Source: JAGVSZ01 sp019137045 (GTDB taxonomy: Bacteria > Pseudomonadota > Gammaproteobacteria > Burkholderiales > SG8-39). Taken from it: DNA of 18,754 bases. A program made the position numbers and the translations under genes. How positions within the stretch are numbered: position 1 is the stretch's first letter; every line of letters starts with the position of its first letter. The stretch spans positions 1-18,754 of the forward strand of contig JAXMFT010000019.1 in assembly GCA_046347635.1 (NCBI GenBank), given 5' to 3'. The notes beneath the pieces were generated by a model, which worked only from the letters and a program-made list of their open reading frames with translations, made no database searches and was not told the DNA's origin. Positions 9,697 through 16,800 of the stretch are shown piece by piece.

Positions 9697-10458
9697 TCAC
9701 GGCGCACCGTGCGCCCGTCCCGCCGGCATGGCCGGCACCGGATCGGCTGCGCCGAGATAGGCGCGCTGCACCTCCGGGTCGCGCTCGAGCTCCCGGGCGG
9801 TGCCTGCGCGCACGATCTCGCCGGTCTCCAGCACGTAGCCGCGGTCGGCGACGGAGAGCGCCGCGTGCACGTCCTGCTCCACCAGCAGCACGGTCACGCC
9901 CTGCGCGCGGATCTGCGACATGGTCTCGAGCAGCGCGTCGACGATCACCGGGGCGAGCCCCAGGCTCATCTCGTCCACCATCAGCAGGCGCGGCCGCGCC
10001 ATCAGCGCCCGCGCCATCGCGCACATCTGCTGCTCGCCGCCCGACAGGCTCCCGGCGAGCTGGCGGCGGCGGTCGGCGACCGCCGGGAAGAGCGCGTAGA
10101 CGCGCTCCAGGTCGGCCTCGATCGCCGCCTTGTCCCGGCGCTGGTACGCGCCCATGCGCAGGTTCTCGGCGACGCTCATGCGGTCGAAGAGCTGGCGTCC
10201 TTCCGGGACCTGCACCAGGCCCAGGCCGAACACCTCGTCCGCGGCGGCGCCGGCGAGCGACCGCCCCGCGAAGCGCAGCTCGCCCCGCGACGGGATGAGC
10301 CGCGACAGGGCGCGCAGCAGGGTGGTCTTGCCGGCGCCGTTGCTGCCGACCAGCGCCACGATCTCGGCCGGCCGGATGGCGATGCTCACGTCGCGCAGCA
10401 CCGCCATCTCGCCGTAGCCGGCGTTGAGCCGCCCGACTTCCAGCAGCGCGTCGCTCAT
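9697..10458 (-). CDS. livF: branched-chain amino acid/HAAT-type ABC transporter, ATP-binding protein LivF
   Basis: The 253-residue ATPase carries Walker A GSNGAGKTT at 38-46, signature LSGGEQQ at 138-144 and Walker B ending VDE at 161-163. The RQLFDRMSVAENL segment (88-100) and the short length are typical of LivF. It acts on the cytoplasmic face, powering import together with LivG. Its ATG overlaps the LivG stop by 4 bases (ATGA), so the two are translationally coupled and it is the last gene of the operon. The C-terminal tail (about 242-253) is probably unstructured. Confidence 0.93.
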   Translation of the reverse strand: MSDALLEVGRLNAGYGEMAVLRDVSIAIRPAEIVALVGSNGAGKTTLLRALSRLIPSRGELRFAGRSLAGAAADEVFGLGLVQVPEGRQLFDRMSVAENLRMGAYQRRDKAAIEADLERVYALFPAVADRRRQLAGSLSGGEQQMCAMARALMARPRLLMVDEMSLGLAPVIVDALLETMSQIRAQGVTVLLVEQDVHAALSVADRGYVLETGEIVRAGTARELERDPEVQRAYLGAADPVPAMPAGRAHGAP

Positions 10459-11189
10459 CGCCGCTGGCGCCCGAGATAGGCCTCGACCACGCGCGGGTCG
10501 CTCAGCACTTCCGCGGTCCCGCCCTCGACGATCTTCTCTCCGTGGTGCAGCACGAACACCCGGTCCGAGAGGCTCTTGATCGCCTTCATGACGTGCTCGA
10601 TCACCAGGATGCTGATGCCCTGGGCGCGCACGCGCCGGATGTCCTCGATGACCTCCTCGATCTCGACGTGGTTCAGCCCGGCCATGACCTCGTCCAGCAG
10701 GAGGAGCCTGGGCTTCATCGCCAGCGCGCGCGCGAGCTCCAGCCGCTTGCGGTCGGGGCCTCCCAGCGCGTCGGCGCGCTGGGCGATGCGCTTGCCGAGG
10801 CCGACCGACTCCAGGCATGCGCGCGCCCACGCGCGCGCGCGCTCGAGGTTGCGCTCGCCGCCGTTGGCGCCGAACAGCGCCCCCACCGCCACGTTCTCGA
10901 GCACGCTCATGCCGGGGAACGGCTTCATGACCTGGAAGGTGCGGCCGATGCCGAGGTGGGCGCGCCGGTACGCCGGCACGCCGCGCACCGACCGTCCCTC
11001 GAACAGGAGGTCGCCCGCGGTCGGCGCGAGCGTGCCGCTCACCATGTTGACGAGCGTGGTCTTCCCGGCGCCGTTCGGCCCGATCAGGCCGAGGATCTCG
11101 CCGCGCCGCAGCTGGAAGCTGACGCCGTTGACCGCCACCAGGCCGTGGAAGCGCTTGGTGAGGCCGCGGGCCTCGAGGATGGCGTCCAT
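10455..11189 (-). CDS. livG: branched-chain amino acid/HAAT-type ABC transporter, ATP-binding protein LivG
   Basis: The 244-residue ATPase has Walker A GPNGAGKTT at 37-45, the Q-loop in RTFQ (Gln86) and Walker B LLLLDE at 162-167. The signature is degenerate (ALGGPDRKR at 141-149 instead of the common LSGGQ or LPYGQQR), as often in LivG-type subunits. The C-terminal region with VIEHVMKAIKSLSDRVFVLHHGEKIVEGG is LivG-like. Its ATG directly abuts the LivM stop codon, and its own stop overlaps the LivF start. Confidence 0.93.
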   Translation of the reverse strand: MDAILEARGLTKRFHGLVAVNGVSFQLRRGEILGLIGPNGAGKTTLVNMVSGTLAPTAGDLLFEGRSVRGVPAYRRAHLGIGRTFQVMKPFPGMSVLENVAVGALFGANGGERNLERARAWARACLESVGLGKRIAQRADALGGPDRKRLELARALAMKPRLLLLDEVMAGLNHVEIEEVIEDIRRVRAQGISILVIEHVMKAIKSLSDRVFVLHHGEKIVEGGTAEVLSDPRVVEAYLGRQRR

Positions 11190-12158
11190 CTACAGGCGGT
11201 GCGCCCGGACGTTGTCGACGAAGTAGCGCCAGCCCGCCTGCCGGACGTGCGCCACCAGGTGGGAGATCCCGCGCGGCATGAAGACCACCGCGACCACGAT
11301 GACGATGCCGAAGAACATGCTGGCGACGCTGGTGACCTTGGTCGCGAGGATCTCGGAGATGACCGACAGGATGAACGCCCCCAGCACCGGCCCGAGCACG
11401 CTGCCCGGCCCGCCGAACACCGCCATGATGATCATCTTGACGTTGAGCGCGAGGTCGAACACGCCCGCCGGATCGATGTAGGTGATGTAGTAGGCGTAGA
11501 TCCCGCCCGCGAGCGCGGTGAACGCCGCCGAGAGCATGAACGCCAGCACCTTGTAGAGGGTGGTGTTGACGCCCATCACCGCGGCGCCTTCCTCGTTCTC
11601 GCGGATCGCGATCAGCCCGAGACCGAAGCGGCTGCGCGCGAGCCAGAACACGGTCAGCGTGGCGAGCACGAGCAGCCCGAGCGCGAGCTCGTAGAAGAGC
11701 GCCGCGTTCCCGAGCAGCGGCAGGACCAGCCCGATGTTGCCCCCGGCGAGCGGGAGGTTGGAGACGATCGCGGTCATGACCAGCGCGAGGCCGAGGGTGC
11801 AGATCGCGAAGTAGTGCCCGCGCAGGCGCAGCACCGCGAGTCCGAGCAGCCCGGCGAACGCGACGCCGAGGCCGAGGGCGAGCAGCATTCCGACCCAGAA
11901 CGGCAGCTGGTACTGCGCCATCGCGATCGCCACGCCGTAGGCGCCGAGTCCGTAGAACACCGAGTTGCCGAACGACGGGTAGCCGGCGTAGCCGCCGATG
12001 ATGTTCCAGCCCTGCGCCAGCGTCGCCAGCAGCAGCGCGCTGATGCCGAACTGCACCAGCACCGCGTTGCCGCACCACGGCAGCGCGGCGAGCAGCGCGA
12101 CGACGGCCGCGAGGGCGATCCACCGCGCGGCGCTGCGCGCCGGGTTCCCGGCCCTCAT
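11190..12158 (-). CDS. livM: branched-chain amino acid/HAAT-type ABC transporter, permease LivM
   Basis: The 322-residue inner-membrane permease has about 8-10 hydrophobic helices. LivM hallmarks are GYPSFGNSVFYGLGAY near 57-72, RLRGHYFAICTLGLAL, the cytoplasmic loop RSRFGLGLIAIRENEEGAAVMG that contacts the ATPase, and FGGPGSVLGPVLGAF near 252-266. The ATG at 12158 overlaps the LivH stop (ATGA). Upstream in-frame sequence is a shadow of livH. It forms the channel with LivH. Confidence 0.93.
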   Translation of the reverse strand: MRAGNPARSAARWIALAAVVALLAALPWCGNAVLVQFGISALLLATLAQGWNIIGGYAGYPSFGNSVFYGLGAYGVAIAMAQYQLPFWVGMLLALGLGVAFAGLLGLAVLRLRGHYFAICTLGLALVMTAIVSNLPLAGGNIGLVLPLLGNAALFYELALGLLVLATLTVFWLARSRFGLGLIAIRENEEGAAVMGVNTTLYKVLAFMLSAAFTALAGGIYAYYITYIDPAGVFDLALNVKMIIMAVFGGPGSVLGPVLGAFILSVISEILATKVTSVASMFFGIVIVVAVVFMPRGISHLVAHVRQAGWRYFVDNVRAHRL

Positions 12159-13018
12159 GCCGTCCTGCCCAGCAGGCCGCTCGGCCGCGCGACCAGGACG
12201 AGCACGAGGATGCCGAAGCTCGCCACGTCGCGGTAGGTCGGCCCGACGTAGAGCGCCGTGAGCGACTCGACGATCCCGAGAAAGAGACCGCCGACGACGA
12301 CCCCGAACGGATTGTCCAGGCCGCCGATGATCGCGATCACGAACGACTTGGCCGTGAGCGGCCCGCCGATGTAGGGATTGATCTGCGACACGGTGCCGTA
12401 CAGCCCGCCCGCGACCCCGGCGAGCGCCGCGCCCAGGCCGAAGGTCAGCGCGTAGATGCGCTTCGGGTCGACGCCGTAGAGCCGCGCCGCCACGAGGTTC
12501 TGCGCCGCCGCCCGGATGCCCCGCCCGGTGCGGGAGTGGAGGAGGAACAGCCACATCGCCGCGGTGAGGCCGATCGCGATCGCGAAGCCGAGCGCCTGCA
12601 CCAGGGGGACGGTCACGCCGCCGAACGTGTAGCTCGACCCGGCGTAGCGCGGGTTGATGGCGCGGTAGTCCGCCGAGAACCAGAGTTGCGCGAGATAGGT
12701 GAGGATCACCTCGATGCCGAAGGTGATCAGCAGGGTGTTGAACATCGGGCCGCGGATGACGAGGTTGAGGATGCCGCGCTGGATGAGATAGCCGGCCGCG
12801 AACAGCGCCGCCGCGGCGAGCGGCAGCGCGGCGAACGGGTCGACGTGCGCGCCGGTGAACAGGAAGTACGTCGCGTAGGCGCCCAGCATGATGAGCGCCC
12901 CGTGCGACAGGTTGACGATGTTCAGCACCCCCCAGACCAGCGCGAGGCCGAGCGCCATCAGGGCGTAGAGCCCGCCCAGCAGAACGCCGCTGACGACGAT
13001 CTGGGCGAGCAGGGCCAC
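12155..13018 (-). CDS. livH: branched-chain amino acid/HAAT-type ABC transporter, permease LivH
   Basis: The 287-residue permease shows the LivH N-terminus (SGVLLGGLYALMALGLALVWGVLNIVNLSHG, about 9-39, given here by its ends), the coupling loop HSRTGRGIRAAAQNLVAARLYGVD and GGLDNPFGVVVGGLFLG near 242-258. A GTG start at 13018 is chosen because it gives the usual N-terminus (MALLAQIVVSG), but the ribosome-binding site is poor. The 140 bp between it and livK contain a strong hairpin, so its expression probably falls below that of the binding protein. Confidence 0.9.
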   Translation of the reverse strand: MALLAQIVVSGVLLGGLYALMALGLALVWGVLNIVNLSHGALIMLGAYATYFLFTGAHVDPFAALPLAAAALFAAGYLIQRGILNLVIRGPMFNTLLITFGIEVILTYLAQLWFSADYRAINPRYAGSSYTFGGVTVPLVQALGFAIAIGLTAAMWLFLLHSRTGRGIRAAAQNLVAARLYGVDPKRIYALTFGLGAALAGVAGGLYGTVSQINPYIGGPLTAKSFVIAIIGGLDNPFGVVVGGLFLGIVESLTALYVGPTYRDVASFGILVLVLVARPSGLLGRTA

Positions 13019-13084
13019 CGGGCTACCAGGCCGACGCGGAAGGCGCGGCAGCCCCTTGCGCGTCGGCAGGCCCGGTGGCGCCCG

Positions 13085-13114
13085 GCGCGCGCTGCGTCCG
13101 GGCGCAGCGCGCGC
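13085..13114 (-). terminator. perfect 12-bp hairpin between livK and livH
   Basis: Bases 13085-13096 pair perfectly with 13103-13114 around a TCCGGG loop, all but one pair being G-C. It lies 45 bases past the livK stop on the minus strand. Such intercistronic hairpins after binding-protein genes commonly protect the upstream mRNA or cause partial termination, giving excess binding protein over permease. No T-run follows. Confidence 0.55.
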
Positions 13115-13158
13115 GGTGGTCGACGCCAGTTGCAGCGTGGAGGCGCGGCATCGCGCGG

Positions 13159-14346
13159 CTAGTGATCGCCCCAGGGCGCGAGCGGGTACTCGAGCTTGTT
13201 GATGAAGGCGCCCGCGGCATAGATCGGCACCACCTTGTCGTTCTGGATCTGGACCATGGTCTGCGGCAGGCTGATCTGGCCCTTGTCGTTGAACGCCACG
13301 CGGCCGTACAGGCTGTCGAAGCTGACCCTGGCGAGCGCGTCGCGCACCTGCTGCGGGTCGGTGCTGCCCGCGGCCTCGATCGCGTTGACCAGGGCCTCGA
13401 CCGTCGCCACGCCGGAGGCGGCGTGGTAGTCGGGCTCGTAGCCGAACTTCGCCTTCCACGCGTGCGCGAAGCGCTCCGCGTCGCCGAACCACCGGTCCTT
13501 GAGCTGCGCCGACGGCAGCCACGCGGTCATCCCGCTCGCGCCGTTCGCGTCCTTGCCGAGCGCCTGGCGGAAATCGGCGCTCGGGACGCCCACCGTGAAG
13601 GAGTACAGCTTCGGCCGCACGTCCAGGCTCTTCGCCTGGCGCACGAAGTTCAGGACCTCGGTTTCATGGCCGGCGACCAGCACCGCGTCGGCCTGCGTGC
13701 TCCTGATGCGCGAGAGCAGGGCGGCGAAGTCCGACGCGTTGGTGCTGTAGCGCTCGTCGAGCACCGTCTTCAGTCCGGCCTTCTTCAGCAGCTCGCGCGT
13801 GCCCTGGGCCACCGACACGTCGAACGCGTCGTCCGCGTAGAGCAGCGCCACCGTCTGCGGCCTGGGGTCGAGCTTCGTCATCGCCTCGATCGTGCTGCCG
13901 AAGTAGTCGCTCGCCGCCGCCAGCGTGCCGAAGATGTACCTGTAGCCGCGGGCGTAGATCTGGTCCGACGCGCCGCCCCCCTGCACCATCGGCACCCGGT
14001 TCTTCTCCGCGACCGACGAGTCGGCCAGCACGAAATTGCTCGCGAACGGCCCGAGCAGGAAGTTCACCTTGTCCTGCCCCAGCAGCTGCACGTACTGGCG
14101 CACGCTCAGGTTCACGTCCGACTGGTTGTCGAGGATCTTCAGCGCGATCTTGCGCTGCTCCGCGCCCACCTTGACGCCGCCCGCGGCGTTGATCCTGTCC
14201 ACCGCGAACTCGTAGGCGTCCTTGTAGTAGCGCCCGGTGTTGGCGACCGGCCCGGTGAGCTGCACCGACGCGCCGAGGGTGACCGGCTGCGCCCACGCCG
14301 CCGCGCTGAGAAAGACAGTTGCCAGGAAGAACAGGATGCGCTTCAT
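13159..14346 (-). CDS. livK: HAAT-type ABC transporter periplasmic substrate-binding protein (LivK-like)
   Basis: The 395-residue product starts with a signal peptide (MKRILFFLATVFLSAAAWA, cleavage before Gln20), so the mature protein is periplasmic rather than a lipoprotein. The rest is a type I periplasmic-binding fold of the leucine/amide-binding family: VTLGASVQLTGPVA, YKDAYEFAVDRINAAGGV, a FLLGPFASNFVLADSSVAEK segment and QGGGASDQIYARG. AAGAGG is 6 bases before the ATG. It begins the liv operon. Family members bind branched-chain amino acids, amides, urea or aromatic acids; the ligand here cannot be read by eye. Confidence 0.9.
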   Translation of the reverse strand: MKRILFFLATVFLSAAAWAQPVTLGASVQLTGPVANTGRYYKDAYEFAVDRINAAGGVKVGAEQRKIALKILDNQSDVNLSVRQYVQLLGQDKVNFLLGPFASNFVLADSSVAEKNRVPMVQGGGASDQIYARGYRYIFGTLAAASDYFGSTIEAMTKLDPRPQTVALLYADDAFDVSVAQGTRELLKKAGLKTVLDERYSTNASDFAALLSRIRSTQADAVLVAGHETEVLNFVRQAKSLDVRPKLYSFTVGVPSADFRQALGKDANGASGMTAWLPSAQLKDRWFGDAERFAHAWKAKFGYEPDYHAASGVATVEALVNAIEAAGSTDPQQVRDALARVSFDSLYGRVAFNDKGQISLPQTMVQIQNDKVVPIYAAGAFINKLEYPLAPWGDH

Positions 14347-14368
14347 GTCGGATTCCTCTTCGGTGAGT

Positions 14369-14401
14369 CCCGGCGCGCGGGCCTCGCTCGCCCGCTCCGG
14401 G
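14369..14401 (-). terminator. hairpin between the CBS-BON gene and livK
   Basis: CCCGG (14369-14373) pairs with CCGGG (14397-14401), and inside it GCGGGC (14377-14382) pairs with GCCCGC (14390-14395), separated by a small internal loop. It lies 19 bases past the CBS-BON stop. It may end that operon, yet only 22 bases remain before livK and no promoter is visible there, so readthrough into liv or a liv promoter inside the CBS gene is likely. Confidence 0.45.
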
Positions 14402-14419
14402 TGTTGCCCCCCATTCCCT

Positions 14420-15115
14420 TCAGACCATCGCCGGCAGGTCGGCCGAGCGCACCCGGTGGTCCTCGACCCGGCGCACGCCGGGCACGTTCTCCGCGGCGAC
14501 GCGGGCCGCCGCCCGCTGCGCCTCGGAGTCGAAGAGGCCCCAGTAGTGCACGACGCCGTCGGTCACGATCACGTTCGACAGGCCGGTCTGCCACCACGAC
14601 TGGTGCTCGAGCTCGGCGAGCAGCTGCCGCCGGATCGCGTCGTCGCCCGCGCGCGCGGCCGCCTCCTGCGGCCCGCGCGCCGCGAGCGCCTGGATGAGGT
14701 TCGCGCGGCTGACGATCCCGACCAGCTCGGCGCCGCGCAGGACCGGGACGCGCTTGATCCGGTGCGTCTCGAGGACGGTGGCGATCGCGGCGATCGGGGT
14801 GTCCTCCGCCACCGTGATCGGGTCGCGCGTCATGATGTCGCGCGCGTGCGTGCCGTGCGACTTCACGTACTCGGCGGAGGCGCCGGGGCCGCCGATGAGC
14901 GCGAGCCACCACGAGCGCGCGGGCCGCTTGCGGTCGGTGCCGATCTCGTGCCGGCGCAGGAGGTCGCCCTCGCTCACCAGCCCGACCAGCCGTCCGTCCG
15001 CGACGACCGGCACCGCGCTGATGCGCCGCTCGAGCAGGAGCGCGGCGATCTCCCGCACGGTCGTGTCGGGGGTGACGGTGACGACCGGCGTCGTCATGAC
15101 GTCCTTGGCGTTCAT
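14420..15115 (-). CDS. CBS-CBS-BON domain protein
   Basis: The 231-residue protein has two CBS domains, at about 1-56 (VMTTPVVTVTPDTTVREIAALL...SAVPVVADGRLVGLVSEGDLL) and 91-145 (IMTRDPITVAEDTPI...RVPVLRGAELVGIVSRANLI), then a BON domain at about 158-225 (IRRQLLAELE, VIVTDGVVHYWGLFDSEAQR, VPGVRRVEDH). CBS pairs usually bind adenosyl ligands such as AMP/ATP, and BON domains are thought to bind membranes or ligands. There is no signal peptide. AAGGAGG lies 6 bases before the ATG. Its start overlaps the DUF488 stop (ATGA). Proteins of this architecture are often linked to stress or low-energy states, but the role here is inferred. Confidence 0.9.
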   Translation of the reverse strand: MNAKDVMTTPVVTVTPDTTVREIAALLLERRISAVPVVADGRLVGLVSEGDLLRRHEIGTDRKRPARSWWLALIGGPGASAEYVKSHGTHARDIMTRDPITVAEDTPIAAIATVLETHRIKRVPVLRGAELVGIVSRANLIQALAARGPQEAAARAGDDAIRRQLLAELEHQSWWQTGLSNVIVTDGVVHYWGLFDSEAQRAAARVAAENVPGVRRVEDHRVRSADLPAMV

Positions 15116-15555
15116 GGCCTGCCTCCTTTGCGTGCGCCCGGGCCGGTGCGCGTGGGCCGCGCGGGGCGGCCGCGCTCCTCGAGCACCTCGCGCAGCACGA
15201 CCGCCTGGTTGTGGGTTTCGTCGCGCGCCCCGTAGACGAGGGTGAGCGGCGCACGGCGCCGCAACGCGTCGAGCCGCTCGAGGAGGTCGGCGCGCTGCGC
15301 GAGCTCGCGCCGGTACTTGGCGCGGAAGCCCTCCCAGCGGCGCGGGTCGTGGCCGAACCAGCGGCGCAAGGCGTCGCTCGGCGCCGCGTCCTTGAGCCAG
15401 AGATCGGCGGCCACCTGGTCCTCGGTGAGCCCGCGCGGCCACAGCCGGTCGACGAGGACGCGCGTGCCGTCGCCGCGCGCAGGCGGTTCGTACGCCCGCT
15501 TCAGGTTCACCGGGCGGGGCGTGCCGCGCGCGGCGCGCGCTTTGACGGCGCTCAT
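15112..15555 (-). CDS. DUF488 family protein (YeaO-like)
   Basis: The 147-residue product carries the DUF488 signature: VNLKRAYEPP near 16-25, GTRVLVDRLWPRGL near 30-43, LWLKDAAPSDALRRWFGHDP near 53-72, and the C-terminal LTLVYGARDETHNQAVVL near 104-121. It has no signal peptide and is presumably cytoplasmic. The biochemical function of this family is not established. GGAGGG precedes the ATG. Its stop overlaps the CBS-BON start, and its start overlaps the stop of a 38-codon ORF, so the three are translationally coupled. Confidence 0.9.
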   Translation of the reverse strand: MSAVKARAARGTPRPVNLKRAYEPPARGDGTRVLVDRLWPRGLTEDQVAADLWLKDAAPSDALRRWFGHDPRRWEGFRAKYRRELAQRADLLERLDALRRRAPLTLVYGARDETHNQAVVLREVLEERGRPARPTRTGPGARKGGRP

Positions 15556-15668
15556 CGCGGCCCCCTCCGGGCCGTGCGCCCGGTCCGTGGTCGGTTCGCT
15601 TCCGGGCCCGCGCGACGCGGCGCGGGCCGATCGTCGGGGTCGGGGAAGTGCGGCAGTTCGAGCGCCAT
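15552..15668 (-). CDS. small ORF of 38 codons leading the DUF488/CBS-BON operon
   Basis: The product begins MALELPHFPDPDD and then becomes Arg/Pro-rich. It is not recognised. Support for translation is contextual: GAGGAG lies 6 bases before the ATG, its TGA overlaps the DUF488 ATG as ATGA, and it is the first ORF downstream of the strong minus-strand promoter near 15795-15824. It could be a true small protein or a leader whose translation couples or controls the DUF488 gene. Confidence 0.5.
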   Translation of the reverse strand: MALELPHFPDPDDRPAPRRAGPEANRPRTGRTARRGPR

Positions 15669-15779
15669 GTCCTGCTCCTCGCACGGGTGCGCGGTCGGGC
15701 GGCGGAACCGCGCCCGCCCCTGCGCGTCCCGCGGCCTCCGGCAGTGCCTCCGGGTAGGGGGCCGGGGCGGCCCATACAT

Positions 15780-15813
15780 ATCGCGTTGCGACACAATATA
15801 CATCGTGCTACGA
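15780..15813. promoter_or_regulatory. putative MarR operator pair in the DUF488-operon/MarR divergent promoter
   Basis: ATCGCGTTGCGA (15780-15791) holds the perfect inverted repeat TCGC-GTT-GCGA. ATCGTGCTACGA (15802-15813, followed by T) holds ATCGT-GCT-ACGAT. Their starts are 22 bp apart, about two helical turns, placing both on one face of the DNA. The layout relative to the minus-strand -10 matches the one at 5811-5844 base for base. A possible plus-strand promoter for the MarR gene (TTGCGA 15786-15791, TACGAT 15809-15814, 17-base spacer) overlaps both sites. Confidence 0.6.
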
Positions 15814-15824
15814 TACAGCGTCAA
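15795..15824 (-). promoter_or_regulatory. sigma70-type promoter for the small ORF/DUF488/CBS-BON operon
   Basis: On the minus strand, TTGACG (15819-15824) and TATATT (15795-15800) are 18 bases apart, close to consensus on both hexamers. Transcription would begin near 15788, giving a leader of about 120 bases before the 38-codon ORF. Operator-like sites fill the spacer and the start point, exactly as at 5826-5855. Confidence 0.65.
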
Positions 15825-15852
15825 GTTGCACAGCAGCGCGAGGCCTCATCGG

Positions 15853-16347
15853 GTGACGTGGCGCAGGCCGTTCGAGCAGGCATGGGGCGTGCCGCAGGAG
15901 GAGCGCGGGCGGGGCGCGCGGCTCGCGCGCAGCGAGTACGCGCTGCTCGCCGCGTTCCGCTACGCGCTGCGCAGCTTCCTGCGCTTCAGCGAGTCGGCCG
16001 CCGAGGGGGGCGGTCTCACCGCCCAGCACTACCAGGCGATGCTGGTGCTGCGCGGCTGCCCGGAGGACCGGCGCGTCACGATCAACGACCTCGCGCAGCA
16101 GCTGCTCATCCGGCACAACAGCGCGGTCGGGCTGGTCGACCGGCTCGACCGGCAGGGGCTGGCGGTGCGCGAGTCCTCGCCCCTCGACAAGCGCAAGGTC
16201 TACCTGCGCCTGACCCCGAAGGGCGAGCGCATCCTCGAGCGCCTGGCGGACGTGCACCGCGAAGAGCTGCGGCGCATTGGGCCGCAGCTGCGCCAGCTCG
16301 TCCAGCAGGTGACGCGCGCGACCGCGGCGCCGCGGCGCAGAGCCTGA
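15853..16347 (+). CDS. MarR family transcriptional regulator, copy 2
   Basis: The 164-residue product (GTG start) is a winged-helix MarR protein closely related to the one at 9169-9621. Shared blocks include LAAFRYALRSFLRFSE, HNSAVGLVDRL in the recognition region, RKV-LRLT in the wing and GPQLR near the end. It has one cysteine (Cys69) that the other copy lacks. The start is uncertain: GTG at 15853 or 15889 are both in frame, neither with a strong ribosome-binding site, and the conserved domain begins after both. It is divergent from the DUF488 operon and shares the operator region with it, a classic arrangement for a local repressor that also controls itself. Confidence 0.87.
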   Translation: MTWRRPFEQAWGVPQEERGRGARLARSEYALLAAFRYALRSFLRFSESAAEGGGLTAQHYQAMLVLRGCPEDRRVTINDLAQQLLIRHNSAVGLVDRLDRQGLAVRESSPLDKRKVYLRLTPKGERILERLADVHREELRRIGPQLRQLVQQVTRATAAPRRRA

Positions 16348-16360
16348 CCGGCGGCGAGCG

Positions 16361-16375
16361 AGGCCGGTCCGGCCT
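16361..16375 (+). terminator. hairpin after MarR copy 2
   Basis: AGGCCG and CGGCCT pair around GTC, 13 bases past the MarR stop, followed by only two Ts. A second perfect hairpin, CCGCAG-TATC-CTGCGG, is at 16420-16435. Together they probably separate the MarR transcript from the downstream DUF1330 gene. The TATCCT overlapping the second hairpin could also be a weak -10. Confidence 0.4.
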
Positions 16376-16475
16376 TGCGCGACGGCAGGCGGCGCCTCCG
16401 AGCGCCGACCCCGCGCGATCCGCAGTATCCTGCGGCACCGTCGCGCGACCAACCCGCCGACAGGGGGAGATTCCC

Positions 16476-16769
16476 ATGCCCAAGGCTTACTGGGTCGTCT
16501 GCTACCGCTCGGTCAAGAACCCCGACGCGCTCGCCGCGTACGCGCAGCTCGCCGCCCCGGCGGTCCAGGCGGCGGGCGGACGGTATCTCGCGCGCGGCAC
16601 CCCGGCGAAGACCTACGAAGGCGGGCTCGACCAGCGCACCGTGGTGGTCGAGTTCGACAGCCTCGACGCGGCGCTGGTGGTGCACGGCAGCCCGGGCTAC
16701 CAGGCGGCGCTGCGCGCGCTCGGCGACGGCGCCGACCGCGACGTGCGCATCGTCGAAGGCGCTGCCTGA
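16476..16769 (+). CDS. DUF1330 family protein
   Basis: The 97-residue product matches the DUF1330 ferredoxin-like alpha-beta fold: an N-terminal AYWVVCYRSVKNPDALAAYA, GGRYLARG at about 36-43, and RTVVVEFDSLDAALVVHGSP followed by YQAAL, typical of the YQAxxxxR region. It is a small cytoplasmic protein of a family with no firmly assigned function. GGGGGAG is 6 bases before the ATG. It begins a same-strand group with the ABM-fold protein 31 bp downstream. Confidence 0.87.
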   Translation: MPKAYWVVCYRSVKNPDALAAYAQLAAPAVQAAGGRYLARGTPAKTYEGGLDQRTVVVEFDSLDAALVVHGSPGYQAALRALGDGADRDVRIVEGAA

Positions 16770-16800
16770 ACCCCCTTCTCCCCGCGAAAGGGCCCCCGCG

